A stretch of DNA of 64,000 nucleotides from Phytophthora hibernalis (lineage: Eukaryota > Oomycota > Peronosporomycetes > Peronosporales > Peronosporaceae), in contig JAAKBF010000012.1 in NCBI GenBank assembly GCA_012656075.1, forward strand, positions 496,001 through 560,000, given 5' to 3'. The notes beneath the pieces were generated by a model that saw only the letters and a list, made by a program, of their open reading frames with translations, did not search any database and was not told where the DNA came from. A program made the position numbers and the translations under genes. Shown piece by piece: positions 54,601 through 64,000 of this stretch; position 1 is the stretch's first letter; each line of letters begins with the position of its first letter.

Positions 54601-56082
54601 TCGAGGCGGAAAACCGAGGTACATACGTCTCACCAACATCAGTGATCGACCAGTGACGGTGGACACGTTGAACAAGCTGGGCGTGTGGATGGGCGATAAT
54701 CTCGTTCCTCGAGACTACGGGTTTGTCACGACGAAACCCAACCAGAACGCGGAGTGGCAGAATCTAGTATTTGGTGCAACTCGAGAATTCGACGGAGCAC
54801 CGATCGTCGAAGAAGACAAGTCCCCTTCGGTGCAACGTGTAGAATATCCCACTCCAACTGCGATACTGAGTCGGACCTTAGCCGAGGAAGATTTGAACGT
54901 CAGGAAGGCCGAAGAGCCGCCTCGCGTGCCGATCGCCGCAGCAGTAGAAGTCCGAGATTCGACCAGCCAACAACAAGCCAAGGACACATCCCCGAAGGAG
55001 ATCTGCTATCCGACATCAGCGAAGATTCCGTGCAGAACCGTTCGGCGGCGGAAGCATCGGAGCTACCAGCGGTCCCTGCAGACTCGACGTCAACGCCCAT
55101 CGACGATAACGCGGTTTGTTACCACGAAGGAAGCGATCTCTTTGCAGAAGATGTGGAGCAGGAAATGGCGGTATTACCTGAGGTGTCAATATCTCTGACT
55201 CAGGAAGTGAAGATAGAAGACTTGAAGGTCGGCATGCCCGATAATGTCCCGTCCGAGATTGGCATTCTGGAACAGGAACGATTACGTCGAATCATCTGGA
55301 AGAAGAAGCATCTGATGGTGGGCAAAGGAAATGCATTGCCTCCCGCAGCTGTCGGCGTGGAATGTGATATCGACGTTGGAAACGCCAAGCCGGTAGCCCA
55401 ACGTTGCAGAAAAATTCCACCACAATTCGGCGAGAAGGTATTCGAGCTTATCAAAGGCTTGCTGAGTGCGAAAATGATCAAGCCGTCGACGTCTCCGTGG
55501 GCCTCCCCAATCGTCGTCATCATAAAAAGAATGGCATCGACATCAGGCTTTGTATCGACTATCGAATGGTCAACGGACTCACCCAACTGATGATTTATCC
55601 GATGCCGTTGGTTGACGACCTCCTCGAAGGACTTGATTCAATCCTCTGGTACTGCTCTCTCGACGTGGCGAGCGGGTTCTGGGTTGTTCCGATGACGGAC
55701 CGAGCCCGTCTCATCTCCGCGTTCATCACGCCGTTCGGTTTGTTCGAGTGGCTTCGCATGCCATTTGGCCTACGAAACGCTCCCCAGATCTACCAACGTC
55801 TAATCGACTATGCGCTGTATGGTTTCTTGAGACTAAGCCGCCAAAATCCGCGACTCGACGTGTTCAGACATGTTGTACAGAAGAATGAAGATCGAAAGTC
55901 AATATTCCTATATCGATGACATCCTGGTGGGCGCTACATCGTGGGATGACCTGTGCACCAAGGTCGAGAACTTGCTCGCCGCATGCGACCAGTGGAATCT
56001 CTCTATAAGCGTGGAGAAGAGCAGTTGGGGTATGTCAAAGGTCGACTACTTGGGTCACTCGGTGTGGAACCAGTTGAAGTAG
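54600..56082 (+). pseudogene. Ty3/gypsy pol fragment: reverse transcriptase
   Basis: Plus strand, head to head with the previous fragment. 54600-54780 gives a pre-RT segment (YIRLTNISDRPVTVDTL, WMGDNLVPRDYGFVTT). 55150-55510 gives the RT start (VECDIDVGNAKPVAQR, LLSAKMIKPSTSPWASP). 55530-55800 gives palm motifs (IRLCIDYRMVNGL, WYCSLDVASGFWVVP, FEWLRMPFGLRNAPQIYQR). The catalytic YIDD is at 55905-55920 (SQYSYIDDILVGATSW), and the fragment ends abruptly after VDYLGHSV at about 56065. RNase H does not follow. At least four frame changes. The sequence type looks like a different oomycete gypsy lineage from the minus-strand fragment. Confidence 0.85.
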
Positions 56083-56841
56083 TCAGCCAATCACGATACC
56101 GTATTGGGGTAGCCCAGCCAATCACCTTGCAGCACTCGTGCCTCTTCACCAATCAACCAATATACCGCGTGCCCCAGGTTACATCAGTAGCTGTATGCAC
56201 GCGCCAACGTAGGTATCCAGACAGATACTGCGAAGTGTCAATCGCAACTGATTTTTCTCCGGGAGATTCTCCCGGCCTTCAGCCGTTCTTCTCCGGTTGT
56301 CTGCTTTGTAGTGGGTGTGCGCGCTACCCGTCTGCAGCCCCTGTATCTGATGGCGCCGCGTATAGTATTCGAGCATGCTGTTCTTATATGATCCTAAATC
56401 TAGCAGCACTAACTATTGGCGCTGTCGCGTTGTCGTGCAGGTTATTATAGCACAAGACCCCTGCCAAAAGTGCTATGAACTGCCGTATGTGTCTCTACGA
56501 TAATACCCAAATCGCGAAGCGGCTGTACCACCTGGTCATTACACGGGCGTGGACGCGCGGATTGAGATGCTACATATAGCAGCATCATGCTATTAATAGT
56601 TAGCCCGAAGCCGCTCTATCCACAATGCCAATCTTCTCAAATGAGATTGCCGGTTTTCTTCTACATATAGCTTGTTCTCTGGATTTTAAATCCAGAGTAG
56701 TTACGAGGATGCGATTTCGCGCGGTTCCTCGTTAGAACTAGTATCTCGAGTATAAGAACATGTTCGTATATAAGAACACAGTTTAGCATGAAAGTAAAGT
56801 CCTTTATAATATAATACACTTCATATTTATTATAATCTAGG
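56083..56841. other. Intergenic between gypsy RT and NTPase gene
   Basis: No gene. 56240-56360 is rich in short inverted repeats. A 21-bp palindrome lies at 56677-56697. Confidence 0.4.
56677..56697. repeat. Perfect palindrome downstream of the NTPase gene
   Basis: CTCTGGATTT-T-AAATCCAGAG, perfect around one central base. A near copy lies at 58391-58410 on the other side of the NTPase gene, and a half copy at 59607-59620. Confidence 0.8.
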
Positions 56842-58290
56842 TTATGTTGACTGTCCGTGCTCGGTAGCCTTGTACGCGACGATATCAGCACTCCAATCTT
56901 TGCAACCCGTGCTTGGATTGCCCACGCAGACCTTATCCTCTGTCTTCGTTTCAATTTCCAACATTTCGGAATCTGCCATCTCTCCTGCGTCCAACATCAC
57001 TTCATCCCGCTCTGCTTCGCTCACCACTTCGTCATCATCTCGCTTCCTTTTCTTCAGATCAGTCATAATATTTGCGCAATGCGTTCGCCAAAGCACATCC
57101 ATCGTGTGAGTAAGCACAAAAGGCGGGAACGATGCTCGCTCCTGGTGTTTACACTTTCCAGACCATGGCCTCATCGATGACGACTGAGCTCGATACACAA
57201 TGTTGGGGTTCGTATCCACGAGTACTCCGAAAATGCCCTCCAGTTTTGATTTGATTGTTCGCAAGAACGAGAGCCTCGCACAGCAATTGAAGGTAGTTGA
57301 TGCTGTTGTGTTCGAGAGTAAGCAGAGACCTGGCTTCGTCAATGGCCAAGATCACCAGTGGCGCGTTCGAATCCTCGGTGTCGTAGTTCTCCTTCACTGT
57401 TTCCTCGGACGCCTTCAGATGATCTGCCACGGATGTATCGGCGCTGGCGTCTGTGAAAAGCTTCGTCCACGCTCTCTCTGAATGTCCGTGCGATACTTGT
57501 GTGCGTGACGGTATATCGCTTGAAGACGCTTTGAGATTGCAACAGCAGTAGACTCTTTTGCAAACAACCAACCACGGAGCACGTCTGTGGCCTCAGGATA
57601 TCCCGTCGATTGGTGCAAGCGCGTACACATGTACAAAACTTTCAGCTTTGAGTCAGGATGTTGGGCCTGTCGTGCAAGCTCCAGAAGCAGTCGACTCTTC
57701 CCGAACCCGGAACTTTGAACGAACGCCACATACGGTGCTTTGAACGATTCTTTCTGCTCGCAGTACAGTTTCCAGCACGTCCACAAGTATTTCTCGAACT
57801 CGACCCTCGCATCGCGGTATTCGTGAACGCAAACTCGAGCCGCTTCATCTCGTCTTTTGTCAATTTCACGTAGGTGGTCGCTCCCAAACTTTTCTTCTTG
57901 ACGTCTTCCACCACCAACTTGGCCACTTTTTCTGTATCAGCGAAAGCGACTGAATAGTAAGCCCCAATTAGCGAGCTAACTGATCCACTGAGATGATCGG
58001 ATTTCTTCACCTCGTAATACATTTCAGCAACCTCGTCAGACAAAACCTCCTTCCGCTCTTTAACGTTGTAGTTTGAAGTGAAAGGTTCCGACTGCAAGCG
58101 CCTGAAGACCTCGTCGTTCACGAACTGGGCAAGCACCTTCGCTTTCCCTTTCTGGTCCAGTGTTTCCTGCGATCACATGACACAACGCAGACTAATATAC
58201 TATGGTCACTACATGGAGACACTGGGACTGGCGTATTAATACCTGCGCTGGACTGCTCTCTGAGCTCTCCATTGGCACATCGTCAGCCAT
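56842..58290 (-). pseudogene. P-loop NTPase of a Crinkler-associated type, broken
   Basis: Minus strand, start at 58290 (MADDVPMESSESSPAQ), intron 58242-58167 (GTATTA to CGCAG), then ETLDQKGKAKVLAQFV. Exon 2 is in four frames. It reads an N-terminal helical part, then a P-loop (YVAFVQSSGFGKSRLLLEL), a Walker B-like site (PLVILAIDEARSLLTLE) and a sensor-like region (LEGIFGVLVDTNPNIVYRA, then LTHTMDVLW). It ends with a charged segment (KKRKRDDDEVVSEAERDE). This layout matches large fungal and oomycete P-loop NTPases, several of which are fused to or annotated with Crinkler domains. No Crinkler N-terminus is present here. Family members usually continue for several hundred residues, so this copy is truncated as well as frameshifted. 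The family label rests on motif memory. Confidence 0.6.
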
Positions 58291-58390
58291 TTTTCACCTT
58301 CTTTCACTAGTGTGCAGTGGAACCTTCTGCGTGTGTACTTTGTGATTTCCGAGGTCGTTCTCTGAGAACGAATCTTTTGTTGTCGAAATT

Positions 58391-58410
58391 CTCTGGATTT
58401 TATATCCAGA
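58391..58410. repeat. Palindromic motif upstream of the NTPase gene
   Basis: CTCTGGATTTTATATCCAGA, an imperfect palindrome and close copy of 56677-56697. It lies about 100 bp upstream of the start codon. Confidence 0.7.
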
Positions 58411-58678
58411 CGAGGTCTGAATACTTACATGTCTGATACCTTTCGTAATACGATTTGGATACTTCAACAAACAAGCTTTAAAACCCTGCTAAATTTGATA
58501 ACCGGATCAATGATTATTTTATTTGTGGCGGTTGACCCATCCGCAGAAGATTAGGACAACACACCTCTATGATATGATACCGGTATCACTTATAATCGGA
58601 TTTTACCTGCAGCAGATGATTTATCCAGACCGTTCGAGAAACATTTTGGATGATTTTTTTCTTCGAGTAACACACAAC
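58411..58678. other. Intergenic, nothing recognised
   Basis: AT-rich sequence between the upstream palindrome and the composite MITE. Confidence 0.4.
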
Positions 58679-59307
58679 TACACCTTTTACCAGACAAAAT
58701 GGTTTTTTCAAGCAAAGTGGTGCGGGAAGGTTTTCCCCATCTCTCATAAGTGATTATGTAGGTATTTTCAACCAAAGTGGTTTTCTGATTATTTTTTACC
58801 AAGCAAAATGGTTCGCCTATCCCTGTGTGACTGGACCTCACGTTCGGCCGCGGGGTTGCCAGACAGAGAAAAAGTACAGTGCTACCCCTCGTTATGCGCA
58901 GTGGGTTCAGCAAAGTGATTTTAGAGGGATTAGATATAGATGCAGCTTTTTGGTTTAAAGTTACGATGATTTCTAAACTGATTGACAGGGTTTTTAATTA
59001 TCGAGGTGCGCATAACGAGGGGTAGCACTGTACTCATTTTGACCCAAAACAGGTTTATTAGTGTAGCCAACTGCTGGGAGATCATGATAGACCCCTCAGA
59101 TGCCCTTATATCGTTCTTAAAGCTTTCATTTTGGCTCAGAGAGATTGCCTCTAAATCGTCGGTTGGACGAAAACCACTTTGCTTAGTAACGATTTACGAC
59201 AAAACCACTTTGGTTGAAAATACCTACGTAATCACTTATGAGGGATGGGGAAAACCTTCCCGCACCACTTTGCTTGAAAAAAACTATTTTGTCTGGTAAA
59301 AGGTGTA
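58679..59307. mobile_element. TA-flanked MITE with about 130-bp TIRs, carrying a second MITE
   Basis: Element 58681-59305, 625 bp with its passenger, with TA at 58679-58680 and 59306-59307. The terminal inverted repeats start CACCTTTTACCAGACAAAAT and are about 85-90% identical over roughly 130 bp. They contain a regular series of CAA(A/G)-(A/G)TGG motifs. The first bases and these motifs resemble the TIRs of transposon 2 (CACCTTTGCCC with CAAAGTGG). No coding capacity. Confidence 0.8.
58875..59032. mobile_element. Nested MITE, 154 bp, TA-flanked
   Basis: Element 58877-59030 with 24-bp perfect terminal inverted repeats beginning CAGTGCTACCCCTCG, flanked by TA at 58875-58876 and 59031-59032. 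It sits inside the larger MITE and so inserted later. Its size and CAGTG terminus resemble those of the MITE at 14 kb and the Tc1 element at 46.9 kb (CAGTGCGGG). Confidence 0.88.
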
Positions 59308-60091
59308 CAGTACTAGTATAATACCGGTGAAATTCCGAACTTGGAAATATCGTAAGAATACACTTCCTCAGCTTTTAGTGGACACCCTACGTACCGGTAC
59401 AGTGTACCACTCTGAAAAAGTGATCTTCCGATTTTGGTTACTGTGAACGGTACCGGTATTAGTACTTAAGGGTGACTCCAATGTAGTGTTGGACGACTGC
59501 TATCGTTTTAACATTTAAAAATGTATCGTGCTACAGTGCAGGCGGTACGTACCGGGCGATTAACAAGTCCAGTCCGGTTAATTAAGCCGTGCTGTGCACG
59601 AAGCAGCTCTGGATTTTATATGAAAAATGCATTAAATTTGTTGTGAATTATCCAGATTGAGCTTCAAGTGCTAGCAGTCGTTCGGTTTATTCAAGTACGT
59701 CTTGAGCAGGTTTGAAGTACTTCAGATCATCTAGCTTGAGCCTTTCCATGAGGTAAAGCTGACGCATTGTTTTGACTCGCGTTACTGCGACGAAGAATGC
59801 GCTGCGTTGGGGTGATCGTCGAGTTGAGTGTCGTAACGGTGCTAGATCGGTGAGGACGACGATGCCAAGAAGCAGGGCTCCCGAAAAATGTATTTACTCA
59901 AAATACAATACAATACCATCGCGGAAATATCTTATTTTGGAGGATCCCAAATTAGATAAAATATTCAATTTTCAACAAAACCTCCAGTATTTTATTGTAA
60001 GCCTCTACAAGACGATAGCCACCGGCAGCCAGTGATTCCAAAACTGCCGTGCCTAGCGAGCGTCTTAGAGAGATTCTCACTTCGCTTTCCA
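59308..60091. other. Intergenic, upstream of hAT gene
   Basis: Contains several TACCGGTA palindromes (for example near 59394 and 59450) and a half copy of the CTCTGGATTTTATA motif at 59607-59620. No gene is supported. Confidence 0.4.
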
Positions 60092-61801
60092 ATGGCGACT
60101 ACCTACTCAAACTCTGCCATTTCTTCCTTCTACTTCTCGGCGGTTCTTGACGCTTTCGATGAGGAAGTCGAAGGGGTCTTTCGCTGTCGGTGCGGCACCG
60201 TGCGCCGACAGGCCCCCGCTACGGCTTTTCTAACCTGATGTCACACATCCGAGACCAGCACCCAGACTACCAAACAAGTTGTTCGCGAGGTTGACACGGG
60301 TGCTCTTACTCTGGCATCGTGGATTCGTCGGGGGCGAAGAACATGCACGGGTGGCTGGACTGGGTCATTACCAGCAACCTCTCTCTTCACTTCTGTGAGA
60401 AGCCGACGACGCGACGGTATGTGCGATTAATTTAACGTCTCGTCTACTAGTTTTTAACGTTGCTTTTGTTGTCTTATTATAGTTACACGACACTGGAGCC
60501 GATTTGCTCGGAATCTCTACGCTCCGCAATGGAGAAGATCACGCTGGCTGTAGAGGAGAAGATAAAAGCAGAGCTGCTTGATCAGTTTGGGCTGGTGTTG
60601 GATGGATGGTCTCATGACTCTGAACACTTTCTCGCTGTTTTTGCATGCTATGAGACTGATTGCGTAGGCCACTACCCTCTCTTGGCTATGGCTCCTCTGT
60701 TGAACGAAGTTGGGGACGATCACTCCGCAGAGGCGCACCGCACGTTTTTGAACACTATGCTTACTCGTGACCATGGGAAAAGTCTGAACGATTGCCTGTT
60801 TTAGTGGTCGACAACTGTGCCGTCAACCGAAGGCTGGCTACAATTACGCACATTCCACTCGTGGGGTGTGCTAGCCACCGCCTCAACCTCACCGTACAAG
60901 AACACCTGCAGCTGTATGAAGACGAACTGAACACGCTCCAAACGCTGATGCGGAAGCTGCGCACGTTGAATCATGCCTCCAGACTGAGGTAACCTAAATT
61001 TGGCTATTTGGGGATTTATGTATTCTTATTTTGGATTGGAAATTGTGAGTTAGGACCAAAACGACGCTCCGACCAGTGATTCATCAAGCCACTCGATGGA
61101 GCTCAACCTATTGCATGATCGACCGGTACTTTCGCCAGGCCGACTTCATCGCTGACGACGAAGAGCTGTGCGACCTGCTGCCGACACCGCGCGGCGTGAA
61201 GCGTCTGAGACGTCTCCTCGATGACTTAAAGCGGATTGAGAGCGTCAGCAAGTCGCTGCAGTGCGAGAGCACTACCATTCTCGACGTCCGACTTTGGTTT
61301 GATGGGCTCATTGAGGTCGAGCCTGCGTTTACTAAGTATCTAGGTATGTAATGTGCTGATTTTGCCTTTGGTGCAAGCCGCTAATGCTTTTCTTACTGTT
61401 GTATGTATGCAGCACCACGATCAAGAGTAGTGCACTCGCCAGACTTCGAGATTGGCTGCACTAAAGTGCTCGATGGGGAGTCTGCCAGGCTCACCCGAGC
61501 AGAAGCCGCGGTTTTGGAGCCGTTTGTGGTTGAGGACAGTGAGGCAGAGTCGGACATCGAAACCACGTCCTTCGTGATGCAGCTCGAACATAAGAGGCGC
61601 CGTGCTCAGCGAGAGGCGGAGTACGTATTGCTCCAGCTGATACCGCCAACCTCTAATAAGGTTGAGCGGTTTTTCAGTATGGCTCGCATTACATTCGGGC
61701 ACGAACGTCATTCGCTAAGTCCATACACGCTGGAGATGATTCTGTTTTTGCGCGTGAACAGAACCTACTGGGATGCACGCACGGTGTATGAGTGCATGTA
61801 G
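60092..61801 (+). pseudogene. hAT transposase with introns
   Basis: Starts MATTYSNSAISSFYFSAVL at 60092. A BED-type zinc finger follows (FRCRCGTVRRQAP, then FSNLMSHIRDQHPDY after a shift near 60225). Further exons: to 60416; 60483-60987, with a shift near 60790 (GLVLDGWSHDSEHFLAVF, VVDNCAVNRRLA, PLVGCASHRLNLTVQEH); 61052-61344 (ATRWSSTYCMIDRYF); and about 61412-61801, with the hAT dimerisation motif (IPPTSNKVERFFSMARITF to LFLRVNRTYWD). Introns: 60417-60482, 60988-61051, and about 61345-61411. The catalytic D/D/E layout of hAT (DGWSHD, DNCAVN, then E in the C-terminal block) is visible. Only two frame breaks are seen, so it is a fairly young or recently domesticated copy. No terminal repeats or 8-bp target duplication were found by eye. 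Confidence 0.85.
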
Positions 61802-61979
61802 ACGTCTATGAGAGTTGCTCAAGTTTTGAGCACGCGCAGTTTTATTGAGTAACACGTCTTCTTCATTTACATGAATACTGGAGTTATTTATTTTGCGCCA
61901 CTTGGTAGTGGCATATCGTACTGTTCGTGGTGATGGCTGTTGATAAATTACTTATTCGCATGAGCGCTCTCTACCACAA
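61802..61979. other. Short intergenic stretch
   Basis: Nothing recognised. Confidence 0.4.
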
Positions 61980-62837
61980 TAATCGGGAGCCCTGCCAACA
62001 AGGCTTGCGCCGTGTACTACGAGAAGAACCCTGCTAAGGCTGCCGCGCAGCCTTGGCAGGGCGGAGGCCGACTTCAAGCGTCCTACACCGTTTGCTGAGC
62101 GTCGCCCTACGCAGCTGAAGGACCTGACGGTGCTGCCTACCACCAACATCGCGTCTCAAGGCTGGTGACATTATGCTGGACCACTACCGTGGCAAGATTG
62201 ACGAGCAGATTGCATACAACATTGGCATTCAGGAGGCTTCGGGCATGGACATCCTGGTCCACGGTGAGCCTGAGCGTACTGACATGGTTGAGTACTTCGC
62301 TGAGAAGCTGAATGGCTTTGCGTTCACGCAGAAAGGATGGGTGCATAGTTATGGATCGCGCTGCGTTCGCCCGCCGATCATGTTTGCTGACCTGGCGCGC
62401 CCCGTTGACATGACGGTCCGTGAGTTTGTCGTTGCTCAGTCGTTCACGACTAAGCCCGTGAAGGGTTTGCTCACTGGCCCCGTTACCATCCTGAACTGGT
62501 CGTTCCCCGTAAGGATACCAGCCGCAAGGATAACTCTTTCCAGCTTGCTCTGTGCCCGTGTGACGAGGTTGCCGACCTCGAGGCGGTCTAGTGCGTCGTG
62601 ATCCAGATGGACGAGTCTGCCCTTCGTGAGAGTATGCCTATGAAGCCTGCTAAGAAGGACGAGTACTTGAACTGGGCCGTGGGCGCTTTCCGTCTGCCGA
62701 CTGCCGTCGCCAAGAACGAGACGTCGATCCACACGCACATGTGCTACTGTGAGTTCTCGGACTGCATGCACGCCATCGACGCCATTGACGCTGACGTGAA
62801 ATTCATCGAGAACGCTCGTTCGGATGACGAGAGCTGA
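61980..62837 (+). pseudogene. metE: Cobalamin-independent methionine synthase fragment
   Basis: Similar to the C-terminal catalytic domain of cobalamin-independent methionine synthase, which transfers a methyl group from methyl-tetrahydrofolate to homocysteine. Pieces: about 62060-62155 (FAERRPTQLKDLTVLPTTN, where the genuine protein would go on to a GSFPQT motif); 62173-62500 (ASGMDILVHGEPERTDMVEYF, GWVHSYGSRCVRPPIM, then KPVKGLLTGPVTILNWSF); and 62598-62837 (IQMDESALRESMPMKPAKK, IHTHMCYCEFSD, ENARSDDES). The zinc ligands His and Cys of HTHMCY are present. About 30 residues after PTTN are deleted, frames change near 62510 and 62590, and the protein stops about 100 residues early. It is a decayed partial copy; a complete gene must exist elsewhere. 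Confidence 0.85.
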
Positions 62838-63003
62838 TGCAATGTTTCAAGTGATGAAGGCCAAACAAGTGACGTATGCAACTGGTCTACGGGAATAAAT
62901 GATGGACGGTGTGCCAGTGGGTCGGATACGGTTAGCCAACTTTATGAGTATGAGGCACGAAGGAACATAAGAAAGAAGAAGTAATGAATAAGGCCGTTTC
63001 CGT

Positions 63004-63452
63004 TCACAAGCCGTACTTATATGACGTGTTGCTTGTGGAAAAAGATCGCGTACTGTAAATTACTTCCCGCTCAGCATCTCTATGTTGAAAACGTCGCGCA
63101 GATCTTCCAAGAGTAGGATCTTGTTGGCATATTCTGCGCGGGTGCGGAAGTGCGGAAGTGCAGCGGCCCTGATCTTCGTACTTCTTCTTCTTGCGCACGT
63201 CTTCGCCGTCCGTGTCGTTGCTGTAGTCGTCCACGGGCAGATCTGCCAACGATTGTTTTTCTTGACCAATATAGGGACGCACGGTCGCTTGCAAGAAGTT
63301 GACGACCACTTCATCCAGCCCTGCATCGTAGTATACAACGAGGTGCACCTCGCAGTACAGCATAAGCGTACTTGGTTTAGTGCAGCGTTATGAACGCTGC
63401 GTCGATGCAGATCGAGCTCAATGGACTTTGCTGCACGAGTGGTCGGATGCAA
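63004..63452 (-). pseudogene. Unrecognised acidic/Lys-rich protein, two frames
   Basis: The minus strand begins MLYCEVHLVVYYDAGLDE at 63363 and reads through an acidic stretch (DLPVDDYSNDTDGED) and a Lys run to a short tandem duplication (TGCGGAAG twice near 63150-63163). It then continues in another frame (FRTRAEYANKILLLEDL) to the stop at 63060-63062. Family unknown. A second copy of its first 15 codons lies at about 63575-63540. Confidence 0.35.
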
Positions 63453-63590
63453 CGTCCTGAACGCCGCGCCGAAGCACGTCGAGAGCCGCCGTAGTTACAT
63501 CCAAGCCACGGTGTATGTTGACGTCCACTTCATCCAGCACCTGCATTGTACGAGATGCGCCTCGCAGTACAGCGTCTTGTTCTGAAGTTT
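63453..63590. other. Short intergenic stretch with a local duplicate
   Basis: Contains the diverged copy of 63310-63363 (CTCGCAGTACAGC shared). No gene. Confidence 0.4.
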
Positions 63591-64000
63591 CTGTAGTTTT
63601 TTTCTAGAGGTCCCAAAACAACTACAGCTGACGTGGTCCGTCTTGCAGCGAACAAACTGCTACTGGGGTGCGACCTGGAAAGTCGACGCGGATGCTACAA
63701 CGAGGATACCATGTTTGGTGTTGCATCCATGCTCTGTCGACTGGGTGTGCGACTGAACTCGACGTCGGCTTTGGCGTCAAGGCTCATCGCAGACTTCATG
63801 GCGATCCTCGCATATGTGAATTTTGAGAAAGACGGGTACTTGAGCAGCTATGCGTCAGACCCAATACTCACCTTGGGCGCTATGAAAGTGTGGTATGGAC
63901 ATGATGACGTTCTCTCGAAGTATATTCTGCCTCAGCTCAAAAAGTTGATACTGGATGAAGCGCTGGATACTGGCGAAGTCGGTGAGATGGTCGCTCGTAT
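63591..64000 (+). CDS. Partial open frame, possible C-terminal part of P-loop NTPase family
   Basis: An open frame enters after a possible splice acceptor (AACTACAG at about 63620) and runs to the window edge without a stop. It reads ADVVRLAANKLLLGCDLES, then MFGVASMLCRLGVRLNSTS, YASDPILTLGAMKVWYGHD and DTGEVGEMVARI. The pattern of a helical domain followed by S(D/E)P(I/V)L and then GE(L/M)VAR recalls the region after the ATPase core in fungal and oomycete P-loop NTPases, the type broken at 56.8-58.3 kb. If right, this is the 3' part of a second copy on the opposite strand. The N-terminal exons are not visible upstream. Family assignment is tentative. Confidence 0.4.

Noticed and set aside
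57366..57379. GTTCGAATCCT resembling a tRNA T-arm
   Set aside because: It lies within the NTPase coding region and no acceptor stem, D-arm or anticodon arm can be drawn around it.

Overview
The window looks like nuclear DNA of a plant-pathogenic oomycete, most likely Phytophthora or a close relative. Genes carry short GT-AG introns of about 60-80 bp. Several starts are preceded by the oomycete initiator (consensus TCATTYYNCAWTTT). The gene families are oomycete-typical: a glucanase-inhibitor-like protease homologue, WLGC-type leucine-rich-repeat membrane proteins, a START-FYVE protein, heat-shock-factor paralogues, Crinkler-type domains, a thaumatin-like surface protein. The transposons also fit: Helitron, IS630/Tc1, Ty3/gypsy, hAT, TA-flanked MITEs. 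I see no rRNA, tRNA or CRISPR array.

Layout. 0-7.2 kb is transposon debris: a Helitron helicase relic, two IS630/Tc1-like elements inserted side by side, and an RPA1-like pseudogene. 7.2-15.5 kb is gene-poor but holds two tiny secreted-peptide genes, a catalytically dead trypsin-like secreted protein, a foldback repeat cluster, a 153-bp MITE and a Crinkler-like fragment. 17.8-24.4 kb is the conserved regulatory part: two convergent heat-shock-factor paralogues and a C2H2 zinc-finger protein. 26.7-46.3 kb is the most distinctive region: six copies or relics of one WLGC/LRR multi-pass membrane family, interrupted by a START-FYVE gene and a thaumatin-like gene. Two copies lie in near-identical 2.43-kb inverted arms around a 4-kb spacer. 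46.9-48.5 kb is a nearly complete Tc1 element. 49-52 kb is an unrecognised divergent gene pair. 52.4-56.1 kb holds fragments of gypsy pol on opposite strands. 56.8-58.3 kb is a broken P-loop NTPase between two palindromes. 58.7-59.3 kb is a nested pair of MITEs. 60-61.8 kb is an intron-containing hAT transposase. 62-62.8 kb is a deleted methionine-synthase copy. The right edge holds an open reading frame that runs out of the window and may be a C-terminal part of the same P-loop NTPase family.

How it fits together. The clear single-copy genes are regulators (HSF pair, C2H2 factor). Around them are expanded secreted or surface genes and mobile DNA, the usual picture of a gene-sparse, repeat-rich oomycete compartment. 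A large share of otherwise well-conserved genes is broken by one-base indels, very often in homopolymers. Real decay and sequencing error cannot be told apart from this sequence alone, so frameshifted entries are described as broken copies with that caveat.
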